Shown here one piece after another: positions 28,287 through 38,282 of a stretch of 64,000 bases of DNA (positions are counted from its first letter, which is position 1; each line of letters opens with the position of its first letter). This DNA is from Kitasatospora sp. MAP12-44 (GTDB lineage Bacteria; Actinomycetota; Actinomycetes; Streptomycetales; Streptomycetaceae). A program made the position numbers and the translations under genes. The stretch is taken from contig NZ_JARZAE010000004.1 in NCBI RefSeq assembly GCF_029892095.1, positions 3,410,001 through 3,474,000 of the forward strand. Reading direction: 5' to 3'. Under the pieces are notes generated by a model that was given only the letters and a program-made list of their open reading frames with translations, did not search any database and was not told the DNA's origin.

Positions 28287-29438
28287 TCAGTCCCGCGCTG
28301 CCAGCCGCTGGACGGACGCCGGTAGCGGCGCAGCGCCGGCGTGGGCGGCGGCGCGGCGGAGCAGGGCGGCCAGCCGGTGGTCGACCTCGTCGGGGCACTC
28401 CAGCATCACCAGGTGGCCGGCGTCCTGGAGGATGACCAGCTCGGCGCCCGGCAGGGCCTCGGCGATCGCCTCGCTGTGCGCCGCGGGCGTCAGCAGGTCC
28501 TTGGTGCCGGCCAGTACCAAGGCCGGCAGCCCGGCCAGGGCGTTCAGCGCGGTGGCCTTCTCGTGCGCCCCGAACGCCGGGTAGAACTCGGCCACCACGT
28601 CGATCGGGGTGCTGTCCAGCAGCTGCTCGGCGAACCTGGCCACCGCCGGGTCGACGTCCTTGGCGCCGAAGGAGAACCTCCGGTAGAGCACCGCGGCGAC
28701 GTCCGCACCGATCCGCCGGGTCGCCTCCACCAGGCCGACCTGGCTGCCCAGCGCCTTGAGCACGCCCGGCGCCAGCCGCCGCCAGACCCGGGCGCCCATC
28801 GCGGGCAGGCCCAACGTCACGGTGTCCCAGTCGCCGGCCGTGGTGCCGATCAGCGCCACCCCCGCGACGCGCTCGCGGAAGAGCTCCGGCCGCTGGTCGG
28901 CCAGGGCCATCACCGTCATGCCGCCCATCGAGTGGCCCACCAGGACGATCGGCCCGGTGGGCACCACGGCGTCCAGTACGGCCCCGAGGTCCGCGCCCAA
29001 CTGGTCGATGCTCGCGGGCTCCCCCGCGAGGTAGGAGCGCGAGCGCTCGGAGCGGCCGTGACTGCGCTGGTCCCAGAAGACCAGCCGCAGGCCGGCCCGC
29101 AGCGCGGCCCGCTGGAAGTGCCAGCTGTCCTGGTTGAGGCAGTAGCCGTGGCAGAACACCACGGTCAGCGCGTCGGCGGCCGGCTCGGGGCCGTCCAGCT
29201 CGACGTAGAGCTCGGTGCCGTCGGCGGCGGCGACGGTGCGCGGGCGCCCGCGCAGGGTGCCGAACGGGGCGGTCGCGTCGAGCTCCTCACGGGCCCGGCG
29301 GCGGGTGGCGCGGCCCACCGTCAGGCGCTCGATGGCGACGCCCGCGGCCGCGCCGGCGGCGACCACGCCGACCGAGATGCCGATCAGCCCGGCCCGGCTC
29401 ACCCCGGCGGGGCCGGCCGAACCGGCGGGCTCGGCCAT
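28287..29438 (-). CDS. Alpha/beta-fold hydrolase with N-terminal membrane segment
   Basis: A 383-aa hydrolase. An N-terminal hydrophobic stretch (about 17-38) suggests membrane association. The fold has the oxyanion-region VFCHGYCLNQ, nucleophile elbow LVGHSMGG and the C-terminal DAGHLVMLE with the catalytic histidine. Its start overlaps the alanine racemase stop as TGATG, so it is coupled to alr. The alr-hydrolase-tsaE order is common in streptomycetes as I remember; the substrate is unknown. Confidence 0.85.
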   Translation of the reverse strand: MAEPAGSAGPAGVSRAGLIGISVGVVAAGAAAGVAIERLTVGRATRRRAREELDATAPFGTLRGRPRTVAAADGTELYVELDGPEPAADALTVVFCHGYCLNQDSWHFQRAALRAGLRLVFWDQRSHGRSERSRSYLAGEPASIDQLGADLGAVLDAVVPTGPIVLVGHSMGGMTVMALADQRPELFRERVAGVALIGTTAGDWDTVTLGLPAMGARVWRRLAPGVLKALGSQVGLVEATRRIGADVAAVLYRRFSFGAKDVDPAVARFAEQLLDSTPIDVVAEFYPAFGAHEKATALNALAGLPALVLAGTKDLLTPAAHSEAIAEALPGAELVILQDAGHLVMLECPDEVDHRLAALLRRAAAHAGAAPLPASVQRLAARD

Positions 29439-30619
29439 CAGAGAGTTCCGCCCAGATAGCGGCGCGGCACCCGGGAGCCGATCCGGGTGACGATCTCGTA
29501 CGCGATGGTGCCGGCGGCGCGGGCCCAGTCCTCGGCGGTCGGCTCGCCGCGCTCGCCGTTGCCGAAGACCAGCACCTCCGCACCGACCTCCGGCGTCTCA
29601 CCGCTCAGGTCCACCACGAACTGGTCCATCGCGATCCGCCCGGCGGCCGTGCGCCACTTGCCGTCGATCTGCACCGGCCCGGCGCCGCTGGCCTGCCGGG
29701 GCAGGCCGTCCGCGTAGCCGAGCGGCACCAGGCCCAGCGTGGTCTCGCCGGGGGTGGTGTAGAGGTGGCCGTAGCTGACGCCGTGTCCGCCGGGGACGGT
29801 CTTGACCAGCGCGAGGCGCGCGTTCAGTGCCATCACCGGGCGCAGCCCGAAGTCGGCCGGGCCGCCGATGTCCGGGACCGGCGACAGCCCGTACATCGCC
29901 AGGCCCGTGCGGACCAGGTCGTAGTGGGTGTCCGGGAGCAGCAGGGTGGCGGGCGAGTTGGCCAGGTGCCGTACCTCCGGCCGGACCCCGGCCCGCTCGG
30001 CGTGCTCCAGGGCGGCCGTGAAGGCCTCCTGCTGGGCGCGGACCGAGGGGTGGCCGGGCTCGTCGGCGGCGGCGAGGTGCGACCAGAGGCCGACCACCTG
30101 GACCAGGCCCTCCGCCTGGGCGCACAGCGCGGCGTCCACCAGGTCGGGCCAGTCGTGCGGCTGGCAGCCGTTGCGGCCGAGGCCGGTGTCCGCCTTGAGG
30201 TGGATCCGGGCCGGGACGCCGGTCAGCCGGACGGCGGCGAGCAGCTCCTCCAGCGCCCAGCGGCCGCTGATCGAGATGTCCAGCGCGGCCCGCAGTGCCT
30301 CGGCCCAGGGCCCGCCGGGGGTCCAGAGCCAGCACAGGATGCGGGCCCGCTCCGGGCCGATGCCGGCCGCCCGCAGCGCGAGCGCCTCGTCGGGGGTGGC
30401 GGTGCCGAGCCAGCGGACGCCCGCCGCCAGCGCCTCCAGGGCGCACGGCAGCGCGCCGTGGCCGTAGCCGTTGGCCTTCACCACGGCCATCAACTCGGCG
30501 CTCGGCGCCCGCTCGGCCAGCGACGCGAGGTTGCCGCGCAGCGCCGCCAGGTCGATGGCGGCTTCGGCGCGCACTCCGTCAGCGAGCATGGCGGTCCCGG
30601 TCGTCGTCGCAGTTGTCAT
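29438..30619 (-). CDS. alr: Alanine racemase
   Basis: A 393-aa PLP enzyme making D-alanine for peptidoglycan. Lys48 in MAVVKANGYGHG forms the PLP Schiff base and Tyr283 in GVSYGHLY is the second catalytic base; RTGLAMYG and AMDQFVVDL are conserved. The much longer open frame upstream is a GC artefact; ATG 30619 is placed just before the family N-terminus, and a second ATG at codon 11 is possible. It lies 5 bases after the upstream nnr gene. Confidence 0.95.
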   Translation of the reverse strand: MTTATTTGTAMLADGVRAEAAIDLAALRGNLASLAERAPSAELMAVVKANGYGHGALPCALEALAAGVRWLGTATPDEALALRAAGIGPERARILCWLWTPGGPWAEALRAALDISISGRWALEELLAAVRLTGVPARIHLKADTGLGRNGCQPHDWPDLVDAALCAQAEGLVQVVGLWSHLAAADEPGHPSVRAQQEAFTAALEHAERAGVRPEVRHLANSPATLLLPDTHYDLVRTGLAMYGLSPVPDIGGPADFGLRPVMALNARLALVKTVPGGHGVSYGHLYTTPGETTLGLVPLGYADGLPRQASGAGPVQIDGKWRTAAGRIAMDQFVVDLSGETPEVGAEVLVFGNGERGEPTAEDWARAAGTIAYEIVTRIGSRVPRRYLGGTL

Positions 30620-30624
30620 CCTGC

Positions 30625-32067
30625 TCAGTCTCCCAGACCTGCGGCGATGCCCCGCCAGGCGGTCGGCAGGGCGGCGGCGACCTCGGATGCGGTGATCGGG
30701 GCGCCGCCGTCCGGGCCCGCGGCGAACCGGCCGGCCAGGCCGTGCAGATAGGCGGCGGCCGGTGCGGCGTCCCACGGGTCGAGCCCGGCCGCCAGCAGCG
30801 CGCCGGCCAGGCCCGCGAGCACGTCGCCGCTGCCGGCCGTGGCGAGCCAGGAGGTGCCGGTGGGATTGACCCGGACGGCGCCGTCCGGGCGGGCGACCAC
30901 GGTGGTCGAGCCCTTGAGCAGGACGGTCGCGCCGTAGCGGGTCGCCAGGTCGCGGGCGTGGCGCAGCCGGGCGGCGCCGATCTGCTCCGGCGTCGCGGCG
31001 CCGCCGAGCAGCCGGGAGGCCTCGCCGGTGTGCGGGGTGAGCAGGGTCGGCGCGCTGCGGCCGGCCAGCTCGGCGGGGCCGCGGCGGGCGAGCTCGGTCA
31101 GCCCGTCGGCGTCGACCAGCACCGGGACGTCGGAGGCCAGCGCGTCGGAGAGTGCCTCGGGGGCGTCGTCGCCGGAGCCCGGGCCGACCACCCAGGCCTG
31201 CACCCGGCCGGGGCCGAGCAGCACCTCGGGGTGGCGCCGGACCACCTCCTCGGCCGGCCGGCCCTGGTAGCGGATGGCGCCCGCGCCGCCGTGCAGCGCG
31301 CCCGCGGTGGCCAGGACGGCCGCGCCCGGGTAGCGCTCGGATCCTGCCAGCAGGCCCAGCACGCCGCGGCGGTACTTGTCGCTCTCGGCGCCGGGGCAGG
31401 GCAGCAGGGCGGCCAGATCGGCGTGCTGGAGGCACTCCACGGCGGCCTGCGGGGGCTCCAGGCCGATCGGCACCAGCTGGAGCGCGCCGACGTGGCCGGC
31501 CCCGGGGTCCACCAGCAGGCCGGGCTTGTACGTCCCGAAGGTCACCGTGACGTCGGCGCGCAGCGCCACGCCCGCGACCTCGCCGGTGTCCGCGTCGACC
31601 CCGCTGGGCACGTCCACCGCCACCAGCACCCCGCTGCGCGGCGCCGTCGCGTACGGCTGTGCGGCCGGGCGCAGACCGCCGCGTCCGCCGATGCCGACGA
31701 TGCCGTCGAGGATGAGGTCTGCGCGCCCGAAGTCGGCCAGGCCGACTTCCTGATCCGTGGTCACCCAGGCGCCGGCAGCGCGCAGGGCCGCCAGGGCCGC
31801 GACGTGCACCCGTTCGGGGCTGACCAGCACGGCGCTGACGGCCGCGCCGCGGCGGGCCAGCCGGGCGCCCGCGAAGAGCGCGTCGCCGCCGTTGTCACCG
31901 CTGCCGGCCAGCACCAGGACGCGGCTGCCGTAGACCCGCCCCCGACGCTCCGTCAGCAGTCGCGCGCAGGTGGCGGTCAGGCCGGCCACTGCGCGGTCCA
32001 TCAGCGGCTGGCCGGCCAGCGCGGCCTCGGCGGCGCGGACCTGTTCGACCGTGTGAGCGTGGCGCAT
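30625..32067 (-). CDS. nnr: Bifunctional NAD(P)HX epimerase/dehydratase
   Basis: A 480-aa fusion that repairs hydrated NAD(P)H. The N-terminal YjeF epimerase half (about 1-210) has GSGDNGGDALFA and VDVPSGVDADTG; the C-terminal ADP/ATP-dependent dehydratase half (about 225-475) has a ribokinase-like fold with LTPHTGEASRLLG and GSGDVLAGL. Both catalytic regions look intact. It lies between acpS and alr, all on the minus strand, and probably shares a transcript with alr given the 5-base gap. Confidence 0.92.
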   Translation of the reverse strand: MRHAHTVEQVRAAEAALAGQPLMDRAVAGLTATCARLLTERRGRVYGSRVLVLAGSGDNGGDALFAGARLARRGAAVSAVLVSPERVHVAALAALRAAGAWVTTDQEVGLADFGRADLILDGIVGIGGRGGLRPAAQPYATAPRSGVLVAVDVPSGVDADTGEVAGVALRADVTVTFGTYKPGLLVDPGAGHVGALQLVPIGLEPPQAAVECLQHADLAALLPCPGAESDKYRRGVLGLLAGSERYPGAAVLATAGALHGGAGAIRYQGRPAEEVVRRHPEVLLGPGRVQAWVVGPGSGDDAPEALSDALASDVPVLVDADGLTELARRGPAELAGRSAPTLLTPHTGEASRLLGGAATPEQIGAARLRHARDLATRYGATVLLKGSTTVVARPDGAVRVNPTGTSWLATAGSGDVLAGLAGALLAAGLDPWDAAPAAAYLHGLAGRFAAGPDGGAPITASEVAAALPTAWRGIAAGLGD

Positions 32068-32117
32068 GCCTCGACGCTACCGGAGAGGGGAGGAACCAAC
32101 CCCGGGAAACCGACCCC

Positions 32118-32486
32118 TCAGCCCTCCGCGATCACCACGGCTGTGGCCACTCCGGCGTCGTGACTGAGCGAGAGGTGCCAGGAGCTGACCCCCAGCTCGG
32201 CGGCCAGCGCCGCGATCGTCCCCGTGACGTGCAAAGTCGGCCGGCCCGACTCCTCGGCCACCACCTGCGCGTCGTGCCACTCCAACCCGCCCGGCGCGCC
32301 CACCGCCTTGGCCAGCGCCTCCTTGGCGGCGAAGCGCGCGGCCAGCGAGGCGGCACTGCGCCTGGCGCCGCTCGGGAGCAACTGCTCCGCCGGGGTGAAC
32401 AGCCGATCAGCCATCTCCGGCGTGCGCTCCAACGCGGTGGCGAACCGCTCGATGGACGCGACGTCGATTCCCACTCCGATGATCAC
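32118..32486 (-). CDS. acpS: Holo-[acyl-carrier-protein] synthase
   Basis: A 122-aa phosphopantetheinyl transferase that activates acyl carrier protein from CoA. The metal-binding IGVGIDV at the N-terminus and [12 protein letters not shown] with its catalytic Glu and Lys are present, as is LSLSHD near the end. GTG 32486 is chosen because the family begins right at this strand; the frame open to 32507 adds only residues before it. The gene starts a few bases from the glmS terminator. Confidence 0.93.
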   Translation of the reverse strand: MIIGVGIDVASIERFATALERTPEMADRLFTPAEQLLPSGARRSAASLAARFAAKEALAKAVGAPGGLEWHDAQVVAEESGRPTLHVTGTIAALAAELGVSSWHLSLSHDAGVATAVVIAEG

Positions 32487-32499
32487 CCCGCCGACGATA

Positions 32500-32532
32500 C
32501 GGGACACCGGCCCGCCAGGGGCCGGTGTCCCG
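32500..32532 (-). terminator. glmS terminator
   Basis: A 14-bp perfect stem (CGGGACACCGGCCC and complement) with a 5-base loop, 8 bases past the glmS stop and just before acpS. Confidence 0.8.
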
Positions 32533-32539
32533 GGTGGGG

Positions 32540-34396
32540 CTATTCCACCGTGACCGACTTCGCCAGGTTGCGGGGCTGGTCGACCTCGTGCCCCTTGGCG
32601 GTGGCCAGCTCGCAGGCGAAGACCTGCAGCGGGACGGTGGCGACCAGCGGCTGCAGCAGCGTCGGCGTCACCGGGATGCGGATCAGGTGGTCGGCGTACG
32701 GCACGACCGCCTCGTCACCCTCCTCGGCGATCACGATGGTGCGTGCGCCGCGGGCCCGGATCTCCTGGATGTTGGAGACGATCTTGTCGTGCAGGATCGA
32801 CCGCCCACGCGGGGACGGCACGACCACCACGACCGGCAGACCCTCCTCGATCAGCGCGATCGGACCGTGCTTCAGCTCGCCCGCCGCGAAGCCCTCGGCG
32901 TGCATGTACGCCAGCTCCTTGAGCTTGAGCGCACCCTCCAGCGCCACCGGGAAGCCCACGTGGCGGCCGAGGAAGAGCACCGAGTTGGCGTCCGCCAGCG
33001 ACCGGGCCAGCTCGCGCACCGGCTCCATGGTCTCCAGCACCTGCTCGACCTGCCGCGGCGCGTCCGCGAGCTGCTCGATGACAGCGCGGATCTCGTCGCC
33101 CCACTTGGTGCCGCGCACCTGGCCCAGGTAGAGGGCGACCAGGTAGCAGGCGACCAGCTGGGTCAGGAACGCCTTGGTGGAGGCGACCGCGACCTCGGGT
33201 CCGGCGTGCGTGTAGAGCACCGCGTCCGACTCGCGCGGGATCGTCGAGCCGTTGGTGTTGCAGATCGCCAGCACCTTGGCGCCCTGCTCGCGGGCGTGCC
33301 GCAGCGCCATCAGGGTGTCCATGGTCTCGCCGGACTGCGAGATCGCGATCACCAGCGTGCGGTCGTCGAGGATCGGGTCCCGGTAGCGGAACTCCGAGGC
33401 GACCTCGACCTCGCAGGGCACCCGGGTCCAGTGCTCGATCGCGTACTTGGCGATCATGCCGGCGTGGAAGGCGGTGCCGCAGGCCACGATGACGACCTTG
33501 TCGACCTCGCGCAGCACCGAGTCCGGGATGCGCACCTCGTCCAGGGTCAGTCGGCCGTCGGTGCCGATCCGGCCGAGCAGGGTGTCGGCGACGGCCTTCG
33601 GCTGCTCGGCGATCTCCTTGAGCATGAAGTAGTCGTAACCGCCCTTCTCGGCGGCCGACGCGTCCCAGTCCACGTGGTACTCGCGGACCTCGGCGGGCGT
33701 GCCGTCGAAGTTGGTGACGGTCACCGCGTCGCCGCGCAGCTCCACGACCTGGTCCTGGCCCAGCTCGATCGCCTCGCGGGTGTGCGCGATGAACGCCGAG
33801 ACGTCCGAGGCGAGGAAGTTCTCGCCGACGCCGCGCCCGACCACCAGCGGCGAGTTGCGCCGCGCGCCGACGACCACGTCGGGTGCGTCCGCGTGCACCG
33901 CGACCAGCGTGAACGCACCGTCCAGCTGGCGGCAGACGATCCGCATGGCCTCGGCCAGGTCGCCGGTGTAGGCCTCGGCGAGCAGGTGGGCGACCACCTC
34001 GGTGTCGGTCTCCGAGCGCAGCGTGTGGCCGCGCTCGGCCAGCTCGGCGCGCAGCCAGGCGAAGTTCTCGATGATGCCGTTGTGGACCACGGCCACCCGC
34101 AGGGCGTCGTCCAGGTGGGGGTGGGCGTTGGCATCGGTCGGTCCGCCGTGGGTGGCCCAACGGGTGTGGCCGATGCCGGTGGTGCCGCCGGGGAGAGGGG
34201 TCTCGGCGAGCGACTTCTCAAGATTTGCGAGCTTGCCGGCCCGCTTGTCGGTGGCCAGACTCCACTGCCCTGAGGAGTCAGCCGTCTGAATGGCGACGCC
34301 GGCTGAGTCGTACCCCCGGTACTCCAGCCGCCGCAGCCCTGCGATCACTACTTCGAGCGCGGGCTGAGAGCCCACATATCCAACGATTCCGCACAT
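32540..34396 (-). CDS. glmS: Glutamine-fructose-6-phosphate aminotransferase (isomerising)
   Basis: A 618-aa enzyme making glucosamine-6-phosphate, the entry to UDP-GlcNAc. The glutaminase domain starts with the catalytic cysteine right after the initiator (MCGIVGYVG), which decides the start at 34396 over the frame beginning four residues earlier. The C-terminal half has two SIS sugar-isomerase domains ([12 protein letters not shown] and [15 protein letters not shown] regions) and ends LAKSVTVE. No glmS ribozyme is expected in this phylum and none is seen. GlmM, the next enzyme, is encoded 1.1 kb away. Confidence 0.97.
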   Translation of the reverse strand: MCGIVGYVGSQPALEVVIAGLRRLEYRGYDSAGVAIQTADSSGQWSLATDKRAGKLANLEKSLAETPLPGGTTGIGHTRWATHGGPTDANAHPHLDDALRVAVVHNGIIENFAWLRAELAERGHTLRSETDTEVVAHLLAEAYTGDLAEAMRIVCRQLDGAFTLVAVHADAPDVVVGARRNSPLVVGRGVGENFLASDVSAFIAHTREAIELGQDQVVELRGDAVTVTNFDGTPAEVREYHVDWDASAAEKGGYDYFMLKEIAEQPKAVADTLLGRIGTDGRLTLDEVRIPDSVLREVDKVVIVACGTAFHAGMIAKYAIEHWTRVPCEVEVASEFRYRDPILDDRTLVIAISQSGETMDTLMALRHAREQGAKVLAICNTNGSTIPRESDAVLYTHAGPEVAVASTKAFLTQLVACYLVALYLGQVRGTKWGDEIRAVIEQLADAPRQVEQVLETMEPVRELARSLADANSVLFLGRHVGFPVALEGALKLKELAYMHAEGFAAGELKHGPIALIEEGLPVVVVVPSPRGRSILHDKIVSNIQEIRARGARTIVIAEEGDEAVVPYADHLIRIPVTPTLLQPLVATVPLQVFACELATAKGHEVDQPRNLAKSVTVE

Positions 34397-34496
34397 GTGT
34401 GTCAGCATAAGGGCGGTCTGTTTTCACCCAAGCCACGACCGGGGCAACGGTGCGTGACCGACACCACAGCACCCGCCCGGCTCCGGACGGCCCACA

Positions 34497-35495
34497 ATGG
34501 ACGATGTGCTGACCGAACTCTGTACGCGGGGCGCTGCCGCCGCGCCCGGCCCATCGCCGTCGCCGTACGTCGATCTCTCCCGGGCCGAGTGGAGCGCCCT
34601 CCGCGACCGAACGCCGCTGCCGCTCTCCGCGCAGGAGGTGGAGCAGCTTCGCGGCCTCGGCACCGCCCTGGACCTGGACGAGGTGCGGGACGTCTACCTG
34701 CCGCTCTCCCGCCTGCTCAACCTCTACATCCACGCGACGCACGAGCTGCGCGGCGCTCTCGGCAGCTTCCTGGACATGGGCGACACCGAGCGCACCCGCA
34801 CGCCGTTCATCATCGGCGTGGCCGGCTCGGTCGCGGTCGGCAAGTCGACCAGCGCGCGCCTGCTGCAGGCGCTGCTGGCCCGCTGGCCCGAGCACCCCCG
34901 GGTCGAGCTGGTGACCACCGACGGCTTCCTGCTGCCCAACGCGGAGCTGCGCCGGCGCGGCCTGATGGCGCGCAAGGGCTTCCCCGAGTCCTACGACCGC
35001 CGGGCGCTGATGCGCTTCGTGGCGGACGTGAAGGCCGGCAAGCAGGAGGTCAGCGCGCCGGTCTACTCGCACCTGGTCTACGACATCGTGCCGGGCGAGC
35101 GGCTGACCGTGCAGCGCCCGGACATCCTGATCGTCGAGGGACTCAACGTCCTGCAGCCCGCGCTGCCCGGCACCGACGGCCGCACCCGGCTCGCGGTGGC
35201 CGACTACTTCGACTTCTCGATCTACGTCGACGCGCGCACCGACGACATCGAGAGCTGGTACCTCTCGCGCTTCAAGAAGCTGCGCGACACAGCCTTCCAG
35301 GACCCGAACTCCTACTTCCAGCGCTTCACCGAGGTGCCGGAGGAGGAGGCGCTGGAGTACGGCCGCCAGGTCTGGCGGACCATCAACAAGCCCAACCTGC
35401 TGGAGAATGTGCTGCCGACCCGCGGCCGGGCGACCCTGGTGCTGCAGAAGGGCGCCGACCACAAGGTCCGTCGCGCCCTTCTGCGAAAGCTGTAA
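34497..35495 (+). CDS. coaA: Type I pantothenate kinase
   Basis: A 332-aa kinase making 4'-phosphopantothenate, first step of CoA synthesis. Walker A is GSVAVGKST (about 109-117), followed by [18 protein letters not shown] and the conserved VYDIVPGE and YFQRF motifs. It is one of the few plus-strand core genes, divergent from glmS and convergent with glmM (12 bases between stops). The start has only a weak ribosome site. Confidence 0.96.
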   Translation: MDDVLTELCTRGAAAAPGPSPSPYVDLSRAEWSALRDRTPLPLSAQEVEQLRGLGTALDLDEVRDVYLPLSRLLNLYIHATHELRGALGSFLDMGDTERTRTPFIIGVAGSVAVGKSTSARLLQALLARWPEHPRVELVTTDGFLLPNAELRRRGLMARKGFPESYDRRALMRFVADVKAGKQEVSAPVYSHLVYDIVPGERLTVQRPDILIVEGLNVLQPALPGTDGRTRLAVADYFDFSIYVDARTDDIESWYLSRFKKLRDTAFQDPNSYFQRFTEVPEEEALEYGRQVWRTINKPNLLENVLPTRGRATLVLQKGADHKVRRALLRKL

Positions 35496-35507
35496 CTCCC
35501 TTACGGG

Positions 35508-36875
35508 TCAGCCGAGGTGGGTACGGACCGCCTCGGCCAGCCGCTCGGCGATCGCCTTGGCCTGCTCCTGGTCGGCCGCCTCCACCATTACCCGGACCAG
35601 CGGCTCGGTGCCGGACGGACGCAGCAACACCCGTCCGGTGCTGCCGAGTTCGGCCTCGGCCTCGACGACGGCGGCGGTCAGCTCGGCGCAGTCGGCGACC
35701 CGGCTGCGGTCCACGCCCTTGACGTTGATCAGCAGCTGCGGAAGCCGGGTCATCACCGCGGCGAGATCGGCCAACGGCTGCTTGGTGGCGGCCAGTCGGG
35801 CGCCCAGCATCAGGCCGGTGAGCGTGCCGTCGCCGGTCGTCGCGTGGTCCAGCAGGATCACGTGACCGGACTGCTCGCCGCCCAGCGCGTAGCCGTGCGC
35901 CTTCATCGCCTCCAGCACATAGCGGTCGCCGACCGCGGTCTGCACCAGCTCGATGCCCTCGCGCTCCATGGCCAGCTTGAAGCCCAGGTTGGACATCACG
36001 GTGCCGACCGCGGTGTTGCGGCGCAGCGTGCCGGCCTCGCGCATCGCGACGGCCAGGATGGCGAGGATCTGGTCGCCGTCCACCTCGTTGCCCTCTGCGT
36101 CGGCGGCCAGGCAGCGGTCCGCGTCGCCGTCCAGCGCGATGCCGAAGTCGGCCTTGTGCTCGCGCATGGCGTTGCACAGCTGGTCGAGGTGGGTGGAGCC
36201 GACGCCGTCGTTGATGTTGAGGCCGGTGGGCTCGGCGCCCAGCGTGTAGACCACCTCGGCGCCGGCGCGGGCGAAGGCCTCGGGGGCGACCCGGGCGGCC
36301 GCGCCGTGCGCGCCGTCGATGACGACCTTGACGCCGTCCAGCCGGTTCGGCAGCACCGCGACCAGGTGGGCGACGTACTTGTCGAAGCCCTCGTTGTACT
36401 CGCGGACCCGGCCGACGGCCTCGCCGGTCGGGCGGGTCCAGTCCTCGTCGGCGCCGTACGAGTAGCGGTGGTAGTGCGCCTCGATGGCGTCCTCGATCGC
36501 GTCGTCCAGCTTGATGCCGCCGCGGGCGAGGAACTTGATGCCGTTGTCGGGCATCGCGTTGTGGCTGGCGGAGAGCATCACGCCGAAGTCCGCGCCGAGC
36601 GCGCCGGTCAGGTAGGCCACGGCGGGGGTGGGCAGCACCCCCACCTTGAGCACGTCCACGCCCGCGCTGGCCAGGCCCGCGATGACGGCGGCCTCCAGGA
36701 ACTCGCCCGAGGCGCGCGGGTCGCGGCCGACCACCGCGACCGGGCGGTGCCCGGCGAAGGCACCGGCGTCGCCCAGCACATGGGCCGCCGCCACCGAGAG
36801 GCTCAGGGCCAGCTCGGCGGTCAGGCCCTCGTTGGCCACACCGCGTACGCCGTCCGTACCGAAGAGTCGTGCCAC
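35508..36875 (-). CDS. glmM: Phosphoglucosamine mutase
   Basis: A 455-aa mutase converting GlcN-6-P to GlcN-1-P. The phosphoserine loop reads [13 protein letters not shown] (Ser104), the metal loop DGDADR and the C-terminal phosphate site [14 protein letters not shown] 36875 gives the standard start [11 protein letters not shown] and has AAAGGACG at good spacing; the longer frame to 36989 runs into the rpsI terminator. It follows rpsI-rplM as in other actinobacteria. Confidence 0.96.
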   Translation of the reverse strand: MARLFGTDGVRGVANEGLTAELALSLSVAAAHVLGDAGAFAGHRPVAVVGRDPRASGEFLEAAVIAGLASAGVDVLKVGVLPTPAVAYLTGALGADFGVMLSASHNAMPDNGIKFLARGGIKLDDAIEDAIEAHYHRYSYGADEDWTRPTGEAVGRVREYNEGFDKYVAHLVAVLPNRLDGVKVVIDGAHGAAARVAPEAFARAGAEVVYTLGAEPTGLNINDGVGSTHLDQLCNAMREHKADFGIALDGDADRCLAADAEGNEVDGDQILAILAVAMREAGTLRRNTAVGTVMSNLGFKLAMEREGIELVQTAVGDRYVLEAMKAHGYALGGEQSGHVILLDHATTGDGTLTGLMLGARLAATKQPLADLAAVMTRLPQLLINVKGVDRSRVADCAELTAAVVEAEAELGSTGRVLLRPSGTEPLVRVMVEAADQEQAKAIAERLAEAVRTHLG

Positions 36876-36973
36876 TGTTTCGTCCTTTGTCGCCGGCCGC
36901 CGGCGGGGGCGCCCAGCGCCCACCCCGCCCGCGGGGAGGAGTCCCTGGCCGCCTGACCGGTCCAGGGAGCACA

Positions 36974-37006
36974 ACGCCCCGGAGCACATGGAGTGCTCCG
37001 GGGCGT
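36974..37006 (-). terminator. rplM-rpsI operon terminator
   Basis: A 13-bp stem (ACGCCCCGGAGCA and complement) with a 7-base loop, 56 bases past the rpsI stop. Confidence 0.75.
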
Positions 37007-37061
37007 CACTGTCCCACCTGCGGGGTGCGCACCTGTCCTGGTACGCATCCCCGCGGCGTGA

Positions 37062-37577
37062 CTAGCGCTTGCTGTACTGCGGGGCCTTGCGGGCCTTCTT
37101 GAGACCGGCCTTCTTGCGCTCGACGGCACGGGCGTCACGCATCAGGAAGCCGGCCTTCTTGAGGGCGGGACGGTTGTTGTCCACGTCGACCTCGTTCAGC
37201 GCACGGGCCACGCCGAGGCGCAGCGCGTAGGCCTGACCGGAGACGCCGCCACCCGAGATACGGGCGATGATGTCGTAACGGCCGTCCAGCTCAAGGAGCT
37301 TGAAGGGCTCGTTCACGGTCTGCTGGTGCACCTTGTTGGGGAAGTAGTTCTCCAGGGTGCGACCGTTGATCTTCCACTTGCCGGTGCCGGGGACGATGCG
37401 CACGCGGGCGATCGCCTCCTTGCGGCGGCCCAGGCCGGCGGCCGGGATGGCCTCGGCGAAGCGGCCGGCAAGCGACTCGGTGGAGTACGAGGTCTCGTCC
37501 TCGGAGGTGTACTCAGTGAGCTCCACCTCGTCGTTGAAGTCGACCTCGAGGGTGGTCTCAGCGGCAGTCTCGGCCAC
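37062..37577 (-). CDS. rpsI: 30S ribosomal protein S9
   Basis: 171 aa. The S9 core ([15 protein letters not shown] to the end) is complete, with the basic tail KAPQYSKR that reaches the P-site tRNA. An acidic N-terminal extension of about 45 residues is typical of streptomycetes. The start is GTG. It lies 44 bases after rplM, in the two-gene rplM-rpsI operon. Confidence 0.97.
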   Translation of the reverse strand: MAETAAETTLEVDFNDEVELTEYTSEDETSYSTESLAGRFAEAIPAAGLGRRKEAIARVRIVPGTGKWKINGRTLENYFPNKVHQQTVNEPFKLLELDGRYDIIARISGGGVSGQAYALRLGVARALNEVDVDNNRPALKKAGFLMRDARAVERKKAGLKKARKAPQYSKR

Positions 37578-37621
37578 GGTGTTCCTCAGCTTTTCAGTGA
37601 TGGGGGGCTTGGTGGCCGGAA

Positions 37622-38065
37622 TTACTGCGCGACCTGGGTGATCTCGAACGGCACCGGCTGCTGCGCAGCGTGCGGGTGCTGGTCGCCCGAGTAGACCTTC
37701 AGCTTCGAGAGCATCTGGCGGCCCAGGGTGTTCTTGGGGATCATGCCCTTGATGGCCTTCTCGACGGCCTTCTCCGGGTTCTTGTCCAGGAGGTCGTCGT
37801 AGCGCACCGAGCGGAGACCGCCCGGGAAACCGCTGTGGCGGTAGGCCAGCTTCTGGGTCTTCTTGTTCCCAGACAGGTGCACCTTGTCCGCGTTGATGAT
37901 GATGACGAAGTCACCAGTGTCAACGTGCGGCGCGTAGATCGCCTTGTGCTTGCCCCGGAGGAGGTTGGCGGCCTGGGAGGCCAGGCGGCCGAGCACAACG
38001 TCTTGCGCGTCGATGACGTGCCACTGACGCTGGACGTCGCCGGGCTTGGGGCTGTACGTACGCAC
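37622..38065 (-). CDS. rplM: 50S ribosomal protein L13
   Basis: 147 aa, the usual length. Motifs [34 protein letters not shown] and [12 protein letters not shown] identify L13, an early assembly protein of the large subunit. The start is GTG. It is first in the rplM-rpsI operon; 217 bases upstream separate it from the ABC-F gene and hold a perfect 12-bp palindrome. Confidence 0.98.
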   Translation of the reverse strand: MRTYSPKPGDVQRQWHVIDAQDVVLGRLASQAANLLRGKHKAIYAPHVDTGDFVIIINADKVHLSGNKKTQKLAYRHSGFPGGLRSVRYDDLLDKNPEKAVEKAIKGMIPKNTLGRQMLSKLKVYSGDQHPHAAQQPVPFEITQVAQ

Positions 38066-38197
38066 GGTCGTAGCCTTCGCTTTTCAGTGAGTGAGTCCTG
38101 ACAGGAGCACCTGGACGAGGGATCAGCCCGGACCCGCTTGGACGCAATTCAAGGGGGAGCCGCTGGTCATCGGCCTGGTATCTCCGGCGTACCGACC

Positions 38198-38209
38198 TCT
38201 CACGTGAGA
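38198..38209. promoter_or_regulatory. Perfect 12-bp palindrome upstream of rplM
   Basis: TCTCACGTGAGA, containing a CACGTG core, lies about 133 bases before the rplM start in the only sizeable gap of this block. It may be an operator; no known regulator was matched. Confidence 0.35.
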
Positions 38210-38282
38210 TGGAGCGAGCCAATACGCACAACAAGGGCCTACCTTACCGGCCACCCGGCGCAGGTCCAAATCACCGCCCGGG

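Noticed and set aside
29438-31435. Alanine racemase extended to 665 codons
   Set aside because: The N-terminal 272 codons are wrong-frame sequence of the nnr gene with no domain.
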